The notes under the pieces: generated by a model
What the model was told of the DNA's origin: nothing
Seen by the model: only the letters and a program-made list of their open reading frames with translations
The model's database searches: none
Source: Triplophysa rosa
Lineage: Eukaryota; Chordata; Actinopteri; Cypriniformes; Nemacheilidae
Length of the DNA: 64,000 nucleotides
Assembly (NCBI RefSeq): GCF_024868665.1
Contig: NC_079902.1
Coordinates: 10,980,266-11,044,265 of the forward strand
Direction of reading: 5' to 3'
Part shown: piece by piece, positions 23,891-37,550 of the stretch
How positions within the stretch are numbered: the stretch's first letter is position 1
Layout: every line of letters starts with the position of its first letter
Translations under genes and position numbers: made by a program

Positions 23891-25880
23891 CAAAAGTCAG
23901 ATACATTTTTAATGACACATGAAGATGTTGTTTTGAGAGCTCTAATGGGAAGGGAGGGGAAGTTTTGACTATCAAAACTCTATTAGACCATCTGTTATGA
24001 AGTTTTTTAATGTGTTCATCATTATTTCGCAAGCTTTGGCTGGCTTTTTTATTTGTTTATGGATCACTGGATGCCGGGTATTAATGTGATAATCTATTCT
24101 AGACGAATGAATCGTGCATTAATCACTTCCACCTGGAATGGTCAAAACCGTATTTATTCAAATGTTTCATATCTCATAACAATACTTTTGTCTTCCTAGC
24201 AATGTTGAAAAATCAGAGCATGTGGTGCCTATTCATCAGGTCTCAAATATCTTAATCAAACTGTAATAATGATTGTTTTAGATCTATGTCAGGAAAAAAA
24301 TTGAAAGTGCAGCTTGGAAGCTACAAGCCACTTATAATTTTCATCTTTTAAAATGTAGTTGGGTAGTTTCAGCGTTATGGGTGTGATATTTTCAGTCAAA
24401 ACTTGAAATATAAATTTGCAATACATCCCAATACATTGAACTATCTGTTTACTAAACCCCTGCATCCCCATCACAAAATATCACTCTATGCACGAGTTTT
24501 CTATTTTAAAAGAGAGAAAAATGAATGCGCTTTGCATGTGACAAAAAAGGATGCACGTTTTTCATAGACGAGACATTCTGTAGGATTTCTGTGAATTAAA
24601 ATGTTCAAACCAGAAGCAATAATACCCAACAAATGGAGAAGGGATGGCTCTTCAAAGTCCACACATAGTTATGTTATTTAAATTTTCGTGTGCCCATTTA
24701 TGGGGAACATAGACAGTTATGGATGTGACAATTCACTTACCTGACAATTGAAAACTGTTTTAAAAAACACAAAAAAAGCTTGAAAAACTTTAAGAGAGAC
24801 TTCACATAAGTATTTACCAAATATTGACATCTGGTCAGTATGGTTAAAACCTTCGGTAAAAAAACAGACTTTTTTCAATTTAAGGATGACATTTGCATGG
24901 CATTGCCTGGTTACATTTCAAGGTAAACCAACTATAGCCAAGTAGAAATTAACATTGAAATAAATAACATCAGGAAATTGAATTCCTTCCGAGTGTCCGT
25001 TTTAAGAAGTTTCACACCCTATTTACCTGGGAACACTTCTCCAGAGCATTCATGTGTCTGAATTAATCATCGTTCAGGGTTATATTGGCACATTGACACA
25101 ATCTGTAACCACATAATATAAAATAAAATCCCAAAACAATTACATGCACAGATGATTCATAATGTGTTCAGAATTCTAAATAATTACATTACCCCTCCTT
25201 TTCTTCACTTCAGTGTGCAGCATTAAATGATAACAATGACACACATTAAAACCAATGTCTTTCTTCTCTCAGTGTAACTATTATCATTAATATTGGCTTA
25301 TTACTAGTCCCTCTATTTTCTAATTCATAACAGTGGAGCTGTTAATGGCCGTGCCAGCTGTTCTTTTATTTGACATGTAATCTAAAACTGTCTAAGTAAT
25401 CCATTTTTTATATTATGTCTTTTGTCATCCAGAACTCTGCTAATTAGAAAGCCCATTCCTCATTATAATACAAAATGCACATTCATGAAAGCCCTTCAGA
25501 TGCATTTATGTCAAAGACAAAGGTTTTTATTTTTCTTCCCTCTATGATTTCACAAATGTGGGTTTTCACTGGAACCTTACAAGAGTCATTGCCACTTGGA
25601 AAACAATAAACCTAAATACTCAGCTAACTTCAGGACCTGTCTGTGGAACTCCAGACATTGATAAATTAAAGCCACCATATCAGAACAACTGGAGGAGCTT
25701 TCTGAGGTGAAGATGCTCTGCACTGATAGACACTTTCATTAAGTCTCTGTCCATACATCTTTTGTCACAGCTGAACATTGACAAAGAGCCACAATGATAA
25801 AATAACTTGCTTTCTATTTTTGTGCCAGCCATAAAATCTATATACATCAATTCCTAGTCACTTATAACTTATTAATAAGT
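23891..25880. other. AT-rich spacer with nothing recognised
   Basis: No open frame above about 60 codons, no tRNA, no obvious inverted repeat. Confidence 0.6.
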
Positions 25881-25892
25881 ATTAGTATATAT

Positions 25893-26045
25893 TTTACATT
25901 TATGCATTTGGCAGATGCTTTTATCCAAAGTGACTTACATTGCATTATCCTATGCATTTATTTCTATGTATGCGCAATCCCCTGGGATGGAACCCATGAC
26001 CTTGGCATTTTTAACGCCATGCTCTTACCACTGAGCTACAGGAAA
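25893..26045 (-). mobile_element. tRNA-derived SINE, minus orientation
   Basis: On the minus strand the element begins CTGTAGCTCAGTGGTAAGAG, a good RNA polymerase III A box in a tRNA-like head, followed about 35 bp later by GGTCATGGGTTCCATCCC, a slightly altered B box. The plus strand at the other end carries TTGGCAGATGCTTTTATCCA, a widespread conserved fish SINE segment. Length is about 150 bp, so the copy is short or truncated. It is not a functional tRNA gene because there is no 3' acceptor stem pairing. Confidence 0.8.
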
Positions 26046-26545
26046 TCTATAAAATTATTAATTAATCAAAATGTAAAAAAAGCTGTTTTCATGTATTAAG
26101 ATTCATTAGACGCTTTGCCTTATCTTGAATAAAAATAATTTAATCATAGTTATTGTGTGAACACAGACAGCAGATAAAGCCAAGGACACAGATGAGGTTA
26201 ATGACAAACTGGATGTGCTATTAGTGCGGTGTTTTCTGACAGACCTTAATAGAAAATGAGTAGCTTAATTTATCGGAAATCATGTTGTAATTAGGTTCTT
26301 CATGACTATGAATATTTGTAATGCAATATGGTCTTGATATTGGATCGCACAGGTCACGCTAGCAATTAATGAGTTGGTTATGAGTGTGTCACTCGTTGAA
26401 CTAAGACGGAAGCAATTACAACAAAGCAAGATGACATTCACTTGTGTACATTTCTTATTTTTACACACAGAAAGACGTGTGTGTTATTAGAATCCCAGTT
26501 TGCAGCTAATGATTTTTGAAACTCTGCCAGACTAACAATTTCCAC

Positions 26546-27014
26546 CGCACTTCGATAATGCAACTAAAATAGGAGTACTCCACCCGTCTTAATTCGATTT
26601 GTGTTTACTTCGATTATGAGTATGGAGTGATTTTGCAGACTAAATTAAAAAGGAAATGGAAACTGCATTTGCAAATGTATTAAGCATGCCCAAACTCAAA
26701 TGAAATCGCAATCCCTTTGCATTCGCGTTTCCCCTGACTTGTACAGAAACCTGTCATTCAATGGCGGAGGTGGGCTTATTCAACGGGGCGTGTTTGTATC
26801 GGGAAGTGACATCATTCACTGTCGACTGGAACTTAAGTAGATACAGTAGGACAGTGATACAGCTAAACACATTAGGAGTAAAGTTAAGTGAAGGTTTGCA
26901 TTTGCTTAATCAGAGTATTGTCTTAATCGTGTTAATAACGGATTATTGTTGTTCATGTAAACGTGGTCAATGACGGGTGGAGTACTCCTATTTTAGTCAC
27001 ATTATCGAAGAGCG
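26546..27014. mobile_element. Long-TIR MITE with TAGGAGTACTCCACCC arms
   Basis: CGCACTTCGATAATGCAACT and the following AATAGGAGTACTCCACCCGT at the left are mirrored by ACGGGTGGAGTACTCCTATT and CACATTATCGAAGAGCG at the right, arms of about 45 bp enclosing about 380 bp without a gene. A 70-codon frame at 26,761 is within it and is not supported. Confidence 0.8.
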
Positions 27015-27232
27015 GTATAGACATGTACACACCTTAATCGCACTATTACCCGTGTGTAGGAACGTCATGGCTTCAAGCAAGAAAGCACATTTTTGGTCTG
27101 AACGGGAAACAAGAAAGATGCCAACACTTCAATAAATGAAACACCAAAAACTGTATGTGGTACCATGGCGAAGACGAACTGTTTGTTGATACATGAAATC
27201 ATGGAGGGAACGTCAAACGGCGTCGCTTAGGG

Positions 27233-27642
27233 ACGTAACGACGTATGGGAGAGTGAGAGTTTTGGCCCTGTTGGCCTTCCATACTCTCTCTCTCCGGTCT
27301 CGTCTCCGTTCCCGCCCTTTCATTGCCTCATTATTGCTCATAATTATTTCATGCCCCACACCTGTCCCCTCTTGATTTGATCCCTTATTTAATTCCCCTT
27401 TGTTCTCTGTCCTGTGCTAGTCATTTGTAGTTCATGTTTATGTTAATCTTAGTCTTGTTAGGTGTAATTAGTCTTAGTCCTGTCCCGTTGTAGATTCCCC
27501 TGTTTTGTTATGTTACCCCCACCTGGGTCTTTGTTTTGTATTTTTGTTAATAAATGTCTTGTTAACACCCCTTACCCGCTGTCTGCGTTTGGGTCCTCTC
27601 TCCTTGGGTCCTCTCTCCTTGTCTCACCACCCGTTCATGACA
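27233..27642 (+). mobile_element. LTR-like element related to the 8.1-kb solo LTR
   Basis: The last 100 bp contain AATAAATGTCTTGTTAACAC, then CTGTCTGCGTTTGGGTCC, ending TTCATGACA. The minus strand of the 8.1-kb LTR has the same succession (AATAAATATCTGTTAACCCC, TGCCTGCATCTGGGTTC, CTGACA). TAGGG flanks both sides (27,228-27,232 and 27,643-27,647), consistent with a 5-bp duplication, but the left end reads ACGTAACG instead of TG, so either it has mutated or the boundary is wrong. A 15-bp direct duplication (GGGTCCTCTCTCCTT) lies near the 3' end. Confidence 0.6.
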
Positions 27643-28525
27643 TAGGGTGGGAACCTTTTTACTTTGTGCATGTGTCTGCTTCGTAACTTTTAATAAAACA
27701 CATTAGAACGGAGAAAAAACGTGCCTCTAGTGGACATTCCATTCGAAAGATGCAGCGATTTGTACCTGGAGCTACATATTTCACGTTGTGCAGAAATGTA
27801 GGCATATGTATGTAAAGATCCCCGAGATAAAACAGCTTTTAAATTAAAGTCCATGCATTAAATATCAATTTTCAATAAGAAATTGTAATAAATCTTCCCT
27901 AATATATTTATGTGTATTTGAAAGCAAGTGACTTCCCAATGGCAAAGTGTTGGCACTACATTGTTAACACTGCATAATTAATATTCCTGTGATCTGTAAA
28001 CTAAGCTATATACAGCACTGCTTGCAAGGGAAAGGATGTTTGCTCACAGTACGATTGAAAATTGTACCTTAGCAATATCAGGTGTCTTTGCTTCATTGCC
28101 CTTTCTTTTCTTTTCTTTTACTTTTTTGTGTAAATGAATCAAAAGTGTCCCATTTCACCTTGTTTCTCTGTTTTCTCAAGATTGTGAGAAAAAAAATGTA
28201 AAAACTGTTTAGTGTGACATTTGATAAATGCCTACAGATAATTTAATGTAGTTACCATAGCAAGATAACCACCGCCGGTAACACCGACTAGTTAACTATT
28301 CAACGTGACATGACATAAATCACATCTAATTCCTGTAGTTGGTCTATGCCTCAAAACAACTTCTGATCTGACTAATGCCTTTTATTTTAACTAGCTTTAG
28401 ATTTAACAAGTCCAGGTGGTTGTCCTTTCTTATCTTCTTAATGTTTGTGAGCCCTAGATTACTGTTCAGGAACATCTGTGTTGAGTCTAAGAATGTGTTG
28501 ATATTTGTGTCTCTCATTTAGACAT

Positions 28526-29485
28526 GTGGCCTGTATCACGAAGCCGGTTTGGGTTTTTACCCAGGTAAGTTTGCGTTTAGTTTGAGCATACTCTTGAGTT
28601 TTCTGGCTCAAGAAGGTGGATTGGTTTTGAGGGGGTTTGGTCGCCATGGTAACTTAGGCTACAGGCTAACCTGCTGCGGAGCAGGTTTTATTCTGGGTTA
28701 GTTATCGCAACTAAAACTGGACCAACTGGCTCTGAGAAAAGTGACGTATATCTGACGCAGTGAAGCCACTCCCCATGTATTTCTTGCTCCAAATTAAAAA
28801 ATGTTTAAAGTGATCAGATGTTAGAGGGAAAATCTTTTGCTGCTAATTGTTTATTTGTATTGTATATTTACATGTATTGATTATATTTTAAAACGCGTTC
28901 ATAGAATTATTATATGAGTTGATAATTAATATTAGTTAATTAATATTAAACATAGCATTTAAATTAATACTATGTTCTGCTATATTCGTATAAAACAAAC
29001 TTCAATATATAAAGCATTTTAAAGTAATGAAGCATACATATTATCTTTTGATCTTATTGTAAACCTATATAAATGATTTAAATTCTGTTGATTCTGTATT
29101 TATATAGTCAGTAAGTGCCTTCTCAAACTTTCACTGCAGCCGTGTTTATTCCTGCCTTGTAAATGTGTTTCAATTCATGACATTTTTTCATAATGATCTC
29201 TTCATCTTCAACAGAAAAGTGAATTGCGCTGATACTCGCGCGAAGTCAATCAAACTGATGATGCTTTTCCATGTTCCGTGTGATCGACTGTTTGCCGCAC
29301 GTGTCACTTTCAGGTGCACGCGCCTCACAGCCTCTGGATCAAACCTGAGTTGACAGAAAGTTTATACCAAGCGTTGTGCTACAGCTGACCCTGATCTAAT
29401 ACAGATTGGGTTTGTCTGGTTTCGTCAACTCAAAACTTACTCTGCAACTCAGTGTTTGTTCACCTCGCTTCGTCATACAGGCCAC
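28526..29485. mobile_element. Non-autonomous DNA transposon with GTGGCCTGTAT ends, 960 bp
   Basis: The left end GTGGCCTGTATCACGAAGC is mirrored by GCTTCGTCATACAGGCCAC at the right. Inside these, ACCCAGGTAAGTTTG and AAACTTACTCTGCAACTC are a weaker inverted pair. No transposase frame is present. The ends are reminiscent of PIF/Harbinger-like fish elements; this is an impression and not a search result. Confidence 0.75.
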
Positions 29486-29536
29486 AGGTCTACATACAGG
29501 ACAATACACGGCTATGCTCATTATTGCTCGACCTGA

Positions 29537-29824
29537 TTTTGCCAAGTGGTTGATGTCCTCAGGGCAACATATTTTGTTGACCTAAGGACAACATTTTTAT
29601 AAATAGAACCTAAACCCACACCATCCCCAACATTAACCATAACTTACCCCTAAAATCAGAGGGAAATGATAAGTGAAAAACAATGGTCTAGAAGCACCTT
29701 ATCCTGGTTGGAAGATTAAACTTAAAATAAACTGTAAACTTTTTTCTGAAATCTTATTGGTTGATTTAAATGTTGTCCCCATCAACATGATGTTGTCCTA
29801 AGGACATCAACCACATGGCAAAAA
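29537..29824. mobile_element. MITE with TTTGCCAAGTGGTTGATGTC ends
   Basis: The left TTTGCCAAGTGGTTGATGTC is mirrored by GACATCAACCACATGGCAAA at the right, over 288 bp. A second inverted pair (CTAAGGACAACAT and ATGTTGTCC) lies inside. No gene. Confidence 0.85.
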
Positions 29825-29829
29825 CAGGA

Positions 29830-32800
29830 GAGCCACTCATTATTACACATTTACTTACTTATTATGGTCACGTGAACCTTGTATAATCATATTTTGTATA
29901 TTGTAAATATGCAGTTTCATTCTGAATGTCAGCACTAAGAATTTAAGTGGAAAGTTTTCAATTTGCAGTTTGGGAGCATTTTATCATGTCAGAGAAACAT
30001 CTAAGACCCAGGAGACTCTTTGATTCAAATGAAAATACTTCAATACTACATAGCCATTAGCTCTTGGGCCTCAATTTGTGTATGATTTATTGTTCTGCAG
30101 GACAGATGCTTGAATCATTTTCCGCTTTAATAATGAACCATGACTACAATCACTTTGACTATGAAATAAGCAGCACTATACAACATTGCTTACTAAAGTT
30201 GTTATGGTTTAGCAGAATGCAGAAGACTGATGATTTGTTTGCAAAATATGTTTAGATTCTGTATTACTTTTGCAACAGAACAGAAAATGCAATATTTCAC
30301 TAATGAAGCAAGAAGGTTAGATAAGGTTGTTGGCCAAATGTAAACACAAATACAGCATACAGATGCATAGTATATCAAACAAAAGCAAGTTAAGAGCTGT
30401 TATCGTCTATTCCAGACGAGTGCTATCACTGAGTAGTCAGACATGATATACTGTACATGTTTAACATGCAGCCTGCATTGAGCAAGTGAAGCAGCAAACA
30501 TCCTCTGAAAACCAAACATGACGGATGGTTTTGCGTTTCGTTGTGAGTTCTCCTTTTAAAGTAATATATTTTCAATGTACATACGGGGTCACGTCTCTAT
30601 TTATTAATGCTAAGTCACAATGTGATTTTCATGGCCACAGATATCGAGAGAAGACTAAAAAACATTATTTGACACGGTGTAATCTATCAGAAATGGATAA
30701 AGCTCCTAAAGGCATGACATAAGTGCTTTCACCTTGAACCACAGACACAGTACTTTCTTCTAGGCAGCCATTTCGCATTTTACGAACTTAAAATGATTTT
30801 ACATGCACAGTATCATTATTGTCTCTTCAATTAATCTCTTTTAAGTGTTTCAGGAACTCAAAAGGTAAAACTTTATTTCGATAGACCACTTTCGAAAAGT
30901 TTATTATATTTAACAAATGATATATAACTTCGCAACTTTTTGTCAACCAGTCAGTAGAGTGTTAGACTGTCTCTCTAATATCTACTAACACTTAACTACA
31001 GTATATGACAATATGACATCCCTTACTACTGAATGAAAATCCCTTAAAAGACACAAAACAAAAAAGCGCTTAGTGTTATGAAGTGGTCTATAATGTCTAA
31101 AGTGGACTACATGTGACCACACAATCAGCGCACTGTCATGCAACTAAAAACACAGAGATTGATGTCACGAAGAGAAAAAAACTGAGTTCATTTTAAAAGT
31201 TCATTTTAAAAGATGATGCATTGCCAGTGCCACCTATTTTTGTTATGGAGACCAATATGTTCAGGAAAATCTATTAGGGATTTTTTAAATAGGATTTTCT
31301 ATGGAATCATATTTGATCAATGCATGTTTTTAAAATCCGACCATTTTGTCAGTGTTAGTAGACACATTCAACCCAAATCTACAACATTCCATTTTTCATT
31401 CAGGTCATATTAGGGTAGTTGACAAATATACAGAACATGGGTCCTATGGTGTGACGTAGCAAAAATGTACAAAACAAACACAAATGTACAAAAATACATA
31501 TTTATAATATAAAATAACAGAGAGATTTATCATCTTTGTTGTTTTTTTCTAAATGGTTGCTGTCACACCATATGACAAATTATGGTATATTTTCAACTAC
31601 GCATTAACTGATTAATTCAAGAATCAAACCTTTTTGGATGTTTGCAGTCTTGAGAGCATTAGAAACGTGGGGTAATTTGAAGACTGCAGGCAAATGAATT
31701 AATAAATGTGTCTTTTTGTTCTAAACAGGAAGTACACTACCCAATGCATGTGGGATGAGATCCTTCACATTCTGTTTCTGTTTTGATGTAACACCCCATT
31801 AGGTAAGTGCAGCCCTGACTCTGAAGATAACGTCTATCAGATGGGATAATCGCTATAAAGTGTTTAATTAATTGAGGATTCTCAGCTGGCTGAGCACCCA
31901 GCCTGCCTTTATCTCCTGTTTGTGAAAGGCTCATAACTCAAACTCTTCTCTGTGCTTCATTCACTACTCTGCAGGGCCTGTGCTTGTAATTTTAAGCTCT
32001 GTTTCCACAGAAACTAACTGATTTTAGAACTCATAATGAAAAATCTCGTAATTTTTGATGCGTAGCTCCAAAAAAAAGGGCTGCACGTGTCTGTCAACGC
32101 TGGGAAATAGGGTATATGGTATTCAGAAGGATGGACAAAAACATTCGGCACGACTGACAATGTTGTCTGTTACTCTCTATTTGTAGAAAAATAAAAGTTC
32201 TTTTATACGTGGCTGTTTGGTGAACAACTAGCCGTGATTTCCTGACCATGTGTGACAAAAAGGAAACTTTTTGATTTATTCTAAAAGGACACAACTTTTC
32301 AGCACAAAAAGTTTGTGCTAACAGTTTGTATTCCTTGTCCACTTCACTGGCAGCATTCCCTGGGGCTTGTTGACCGATAAGCCTTAGCTAAAGTCGAGAT
32401 GGTGTTTGTGGACCCTTTTCCCTAGATTAGCAATGCTCCCTTCTCTGTAATGGGAAACTGGGGTTGGTGCTAGCATGGCCAGTCTGCTAAAATTGGATTA
32501 GTTGTGCTGAACAAGCTGATCTGTCACTTTGAGAAAATACTTTTCATCCCTTGGTAAATGTACAGAAGGCTGTTTTGTGTTGAAGGCAGTATGTGGTAAG
32601 CACCTCATCACTGCCTGAAGTTAAACGTATAGTGGGGCCGCCTTAAATCGATTAAGGAGATATGTGAAATTCCAGTATCTGTACAGGGTGAGATCTAGAA
32701 TTTAAAGGTTGTTTAGTATAGATTTAGTGACCAAATGCTAGTTCAGACTGGTTTGGAGGTGGCTTGTATGGTAGCATGGTCTTTCTGGTGTAACTGGTTG

Positions 32801-33760
32801 ATCAAGGGGGTTTTCCAGTAAATAACAATCCAAAAACATACTACTGTACATAGTTGGAACAGCTACACTTGGACTCCGTTTTAAAACTGTTCCAAAATTA
32901 TACTTTTAGTGGGATTATAGTGACTCCTTCTGGATAGACCTAATATTACAATTGAAATATTGTAAATGCTTTAATGATTAGACTGGTTACTTAAAACTAT
33001 TTCAAAAAATCTTTATTATTAGAAAACTACTTAGCATTAAAAAAATACATTTCTGATATTTATACTATGTGCAGTACTGCATAGTAATCGGTATAGTAAA
33101 CTGTATCGGCACTATTACTGTACTTTAATCTTTAAAGACTGTGATTGAGATGACCAAATATATATTTTATATCAAAAAAATCAAATTTATATTTTAAAAA
33201 AAGTAAACAAATTAAAGCCATATATAATTTCTGACAAGATATTGGAAGTATTTAGGTTAGGTATTTGGTAAATGTCATTGTAGTAATTATATGTTGTACA
33301 TGATTTTTTGGGGCACCAAAATACTTTAAAAAAGTATTAAGTACATTTTTAAAGTATTAAAATGTCATCGGTAGCCTTGATTTCGGAATAGCATTCTACC
33401 CAAATCAGCTGCTCCTATGAGGAGTTAAGAGACAGTAAACTTTTATAAGCTCCAACAAATTTTGTATATATTTCAAAATCTTCAATAATTTTGTAACAAT
33501 CTGGATGTATAATAAAGACACCGAACATGCCACTACAAACCCTGTTTTCGCACAGCCAAATCACGTTGTTCAAACGAATGCACTTGAACTTCCTTGTTTA
33601 TGTTCGGAGTACAACTAAACTCAGGGGTAGTTCAGTGGTATAGTGAACTCATAAACAAGCACAAACAAATCACCCAAAGCAATTTTTTGCTATTTTAATT
33701 TATTTTCTTATTAATATTTTAATTAAACAAAACATACCAATCCCTTAACGATTCGCAAAT
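29830..33760. other. Spacer upstream of asah1 with nothing recognised
   Basis: AT-rich, no supported reading frame or RNA gene. GGGTAGTTCAGTGGTATAGT at about 33,625 resembles an A box of a tRNA-derived repeat, but no B box follows. Confidence 0.55.
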
Positions 33761-33840
33761 AAATGTATTATTTCTATGCACCCCTATCCAGTTTGGTACA
33801 TTCCATCGTGCAGTATATTGTCTTCCGTACAGTGAGAGAA

Positions 33841-36800
33841 ATGGAAAAACTTCACGAAACAGCAATGAAGCTCAATTTAGTTCGTTACATTGGCTTTATC
33901 GTTTTATTGCTTTTGTCACAGTGTGCTCAAGGGGTAAGCTTTAATGCAGTTATTTCTCCACTATAACTAGTTCTGGACTGGTTCATAAAATGTATTATCA
34001 TGTTTGGAGAGCTGCTGGTGCCATGATCATCTCATTACTGTCTTCATTTGCAGCGTTTTGAGGAATGCAGAACTGGAATGTATCCTCCCAAAGGACCAAC
34101 GTACGTGATTTTACATTATTTATATGTAATAATAAAAAAGAAATAACTTTTCTTTCATTGCATATGTTTTGTGATGTGCGCTGTGCTACAGTATATGTTG
34201 ATTTCTTGTGATGTTGAATGTATCTAGGTATAAAGGTAATGTGACGTGGTACACGGTAAATCTTAATTTACCCCCAAGCGAGCGGTGGACGCAAGTGATC
34301 AAAGATAGAAATACTGAGGTGAGTGACCATGACTTCTTTAGATTTCCATGGGACTTATGATTTCATACTATTTGCTGCTTTATTGAGTTTAAGATGCTTG
34401 AAAACATTTGACTGTTTGTGTTAAATAAGAAGGCTGTGATTGATTTAAATTTTGCTTTTCAGTTGATTTCAATGGTACAGACGATAAAAGACATGGCTAA
34501 GGGTTTTTTCCAAGGAAAGCTTATCGATTTAGTGGATGGAGAGCTGGTAAGCAATCAAATGCATGAACATTTACAGACATTTTTTAAATCACTCTTAAAG
34601 TGCTGTGAATATTTTGATATCACTGTATTTCTTCTATATATTATATATTAATTATAATATACTTAACAATATATACATATAAATATAAATATAGAGAGAA
34701 CTCCGTTTTAAAAACATTTTAAAAATAATGTTTTTTATTGTGCCTTCCAATTAATATCAATCAAACTGCAGTCGGTTTGTTTTAAGCCATAATAACTAAA
34801 AAAATACAGCTAACTTACACAATAAAACACAATAAAAATATGATAACATAATAAAAAACATGAATTTTGAGTTATCTCATTTTGGAACCAAACTCTTCAT
34901 AGTATATAATTATAGAATTATTTTTTGCTTTGTAGCCTTTGATTGTGGACACACTTCCATACCCTTTTAATGAAGAGATTAAAGGAATAGCAGACATTTC
35001 TGGTGTCCCTCTTGGTGAGATTTTCTATTGTAAAACTTCTGAACATTTAAAAGATTTGAGTTTTCATTAAATATTTTCCTTGTGTGTCTGTCTAGGTGAA
35101 ATCACGCTCTTTAATATTTTTTATGAGGTTTTCACTGTTTGCACATCACTTGTTGCCGAAGACTTGAAGGGTGAGAAGATACAAGTTATGTTTACATACA
35201 GTATGAATTAAATGGCTTGTTTTACACATGCTCTTTCTTTCAGGAAATATTTATCATGCCCGGAATTTGGATTTTGGATTGTTTATGGGGTAGGATGTGT
35301 TTGTTTATACATATTTTGTTGTATTTATTGTACACCATACTCATTCCTTGCTATAAAAGTAATACAAATGTTTTGCTTCTTCTTTAGGTGGGATCTAGAA
35401 AATAAAACATGGACTTTAACTGAGAAACTCAAGCCACTTGTTGTAAATGTTAAATTTGAACGGGACAACCAAACAATCTTTAAATCTACCACCTTTGCTG
35501 GATATGTTGGCATGCTCACTGGAATTAGACCTGTATGTGTATACAGTAGAAGATACGAAAATATAATGCTTATCTTTGTTTAAAGATGTGAAGATTTTAC
35601 TGATGATACTTTATTACGGTTGTAGGGTGTATTGACCTTAACAATGAATGAACGTTTCAACTTTGATGGAGGATACATAGGTAAGACTTTGGACACGCAG
35701 ATTAAATTTAAGTGACATGCTTATAAACATTTCTGCTCAAATGTTGAAAGCTTGAATGTTGAAACTGCCATTACATGAAACATTTTTTTTTCAAACATGA
35801 GCAAAAAGTAAGCAAGGCTTCTTGATGGTCGACTGGCTAAATAACATTATGAATTCTCACAGGGATCCTGGAATGGATTCTTGGGAAAAGGGATGGAATG
35901 TGGATGAGTTTTCTTACTCGTAAAGTCCTAGAAAATGCTACCAGGTAGAATCAACATGCTACAAAAACCCACAACTTCCACTATTGCACACGTATGAGGA
36001 AAAGTTCACATACTTTTCCTTCCTTTTTTGTATTGACTTGCAAAATATTAGACCAAACCAAGTAGTAAACAGCTTTAGTAACCAGAGAGAATTTGTATCA
36101 AGGTGTGTTGAATTTGTCATAAAAAACTATGCAACATTACTCTTTTGTTTACTTATAGTTATGAGGATGCCAAGAACCAGCTGTCTCAGACAAAACTGCT
36201 TGCACCAGCTTACTTCATCTTGGGTGGGAACCAAACAGGCCAGGGTTGTGTGATAACCAGAACTCGAATAAACACATTAGACATCTGGGAGTGAGTAAAT
36301 TGTATCACACAGAAAAATGCTATTTCTGTCTGTATAAATTGCCTTCTACGCTTGTTGTTACTGTTGATGATTTTGCAGACTTGATATGAAGCTTGTGCGA
36401 TGGTATGTTCTGGAAACTAACTATGATCACTGGGAAAAGCCTTTAGCTGTGGATGACCGCAGAACACCAGCGATGACGTGCATGAATCAAACCACACAAG
36501 GGGTATGTGTATGATGTAAAATATTTGAATACTTAACTTATTATTATTGACTGCTGATTTCAGCATCTGAACTTGGGCAGCATGGGTAGCAATGCCAAAG
36601 TCAAATGTTCAAATAACTAAAGGATATTTTCTACAGAACATTTCTCTGGCAACATTATATGACGTTCTGTCGACAAAACCAGTCCTTAATAAGGTAAGTG
36701 TAGCTTTTAAATGAATCGTCATCAGCCATGCAGTTGTGTTTATGTAATGATGTCAAATAAAATGTTTCCGTTGCCTTTACAGTTGACAACTTACACCTCC

Positions 36801-36872
36801 CTCATGGAAGTGTCAACTGGAACTTTGGAGTCATATGTCAGAGACTGTCCAAATCCATGCACACCATGGTGA
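33841..36872 (+). CDS. asah1: Acid ceramidase (N-acylsphingosine amidohydrolase 1)
   Basis: A lysosomal hydrolase that splits ceramide into sphingosine and fatty acid. Fourteen exons: 33841-33933, 34054-34100, 34228-34318, 34463-34546, 34936-35014, 35096-35170, 35244-35289, 35388-35532, 35626-35680, 35863-35944, 36159-36290, 36379-36502, 36637-36693 and 36783-36872 (TGA). All borders are AG/GT and the sum is 399 codons against 395 in human. A signal peptide ([16 protein letters not shown]) opens the protein. The autocleavage and nucleophile site is visible as [11 protein letters not shown] (Cys147 here, Cys143 in human), with Arg163 and Asp166 in HARNLDFG, Asn in ETNYDHW and Arg in DDRRTPA, so the enzyme should be active. 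Several N-glycosylation sequons are seen (NKT, NQT, NAT, NIS). The ATG at 33,868 is an in-frame alternative start and gives a shorter leader. Teleosts have two asah1 copies; which this is cannot be told here. Confidence 0.95.
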
Positions 36873-37307
36873 TCTGTCATCGCTGAATCATCTGTTTCTG
36901 TCATTGCAGAAATTGTTAAAATTGTGACGATTGCAACTCTACCTCTGATGTATTGTATAACAAACCTCTTTACGTCAACTTGTTGCATTTGAAATCTCAT
37001 CATAGCATTACATGTGCCATTGTAACAAGCATAAATGTTTCCATTGTTAAAAACATTTTAAATAGAAATTTAAAATAGTATTCTAAATGTTCCACAGGTG
37101 GATACAACGTTCATGTAAATAATTGCTGTCTTACTTTGATGTTCCATTGAAATCTATTTTTCTGCAAATATTTGGTGATAATTCTGAAAAGTATTTTTGT
37201 AGTTTGTCATGACATTTTGAATATGATGGATATTCAGGTAAAAAAAATAACAAGCACTGGTCCTTATTACTGAATATTAGTATTTGGAGTGTTGTCTAAA
37301 GACAGCC

Positions 37308-37313
37308 AATAAA
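37308..37313 (+). terminator. asah1: asah1 polyadenylation signal
   Basis: AATAAA, about 435 bp after the stop codon, is the first canonical signal at a plausible spacing before the fgl1 gene. Confidence 0.6.
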
Positions 37314-37410
37314 TGTATAAAACAAAACTGCTAAGCAGTGAAATGCTTTGATTTTTGACTTTGCTTTAAATGTTTTTCCTTTGATAAACACTAGACTTCT
37401 GTTGAGAAGT

Positions 37411-37550
37411 TAAATTGATAGTTCACCCCTAAAAAATTTTGTCATCATTTACTCACCCTCTTCACGTGTATGACTTAATTTCTTCTGCAGAACACAAAAG
37501 AAGATATTTTGAAGAATGTTGTTAACTGGACCCCATTCATACAACAGAAG
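37411..37550. repeat. GTTCACCC-family MITE fragment between asah1 and fgl1
   Basis: Only the left arm survives (TTGATAGTTCACCCC, CATCATTTACTCACCCTC, then AGAAGATATTTTGAAGAATG). It occupies the middle of the short asah1-fgl1 spacer. The remaining spacer to 38,200 shows no gene; TGACTCAGC at 38,025 fits an AP-1/Maf site and could belong to the fgl1 promoter, which is unproven. Confidence 0.7.

Noticed and set aside
33615..33650. tRNA-like A box (TAGTTCAGTGGTATAG)
   Set aside because: No B box or acceptor stem follows at the right distance; probably a SINE scrap or chance.
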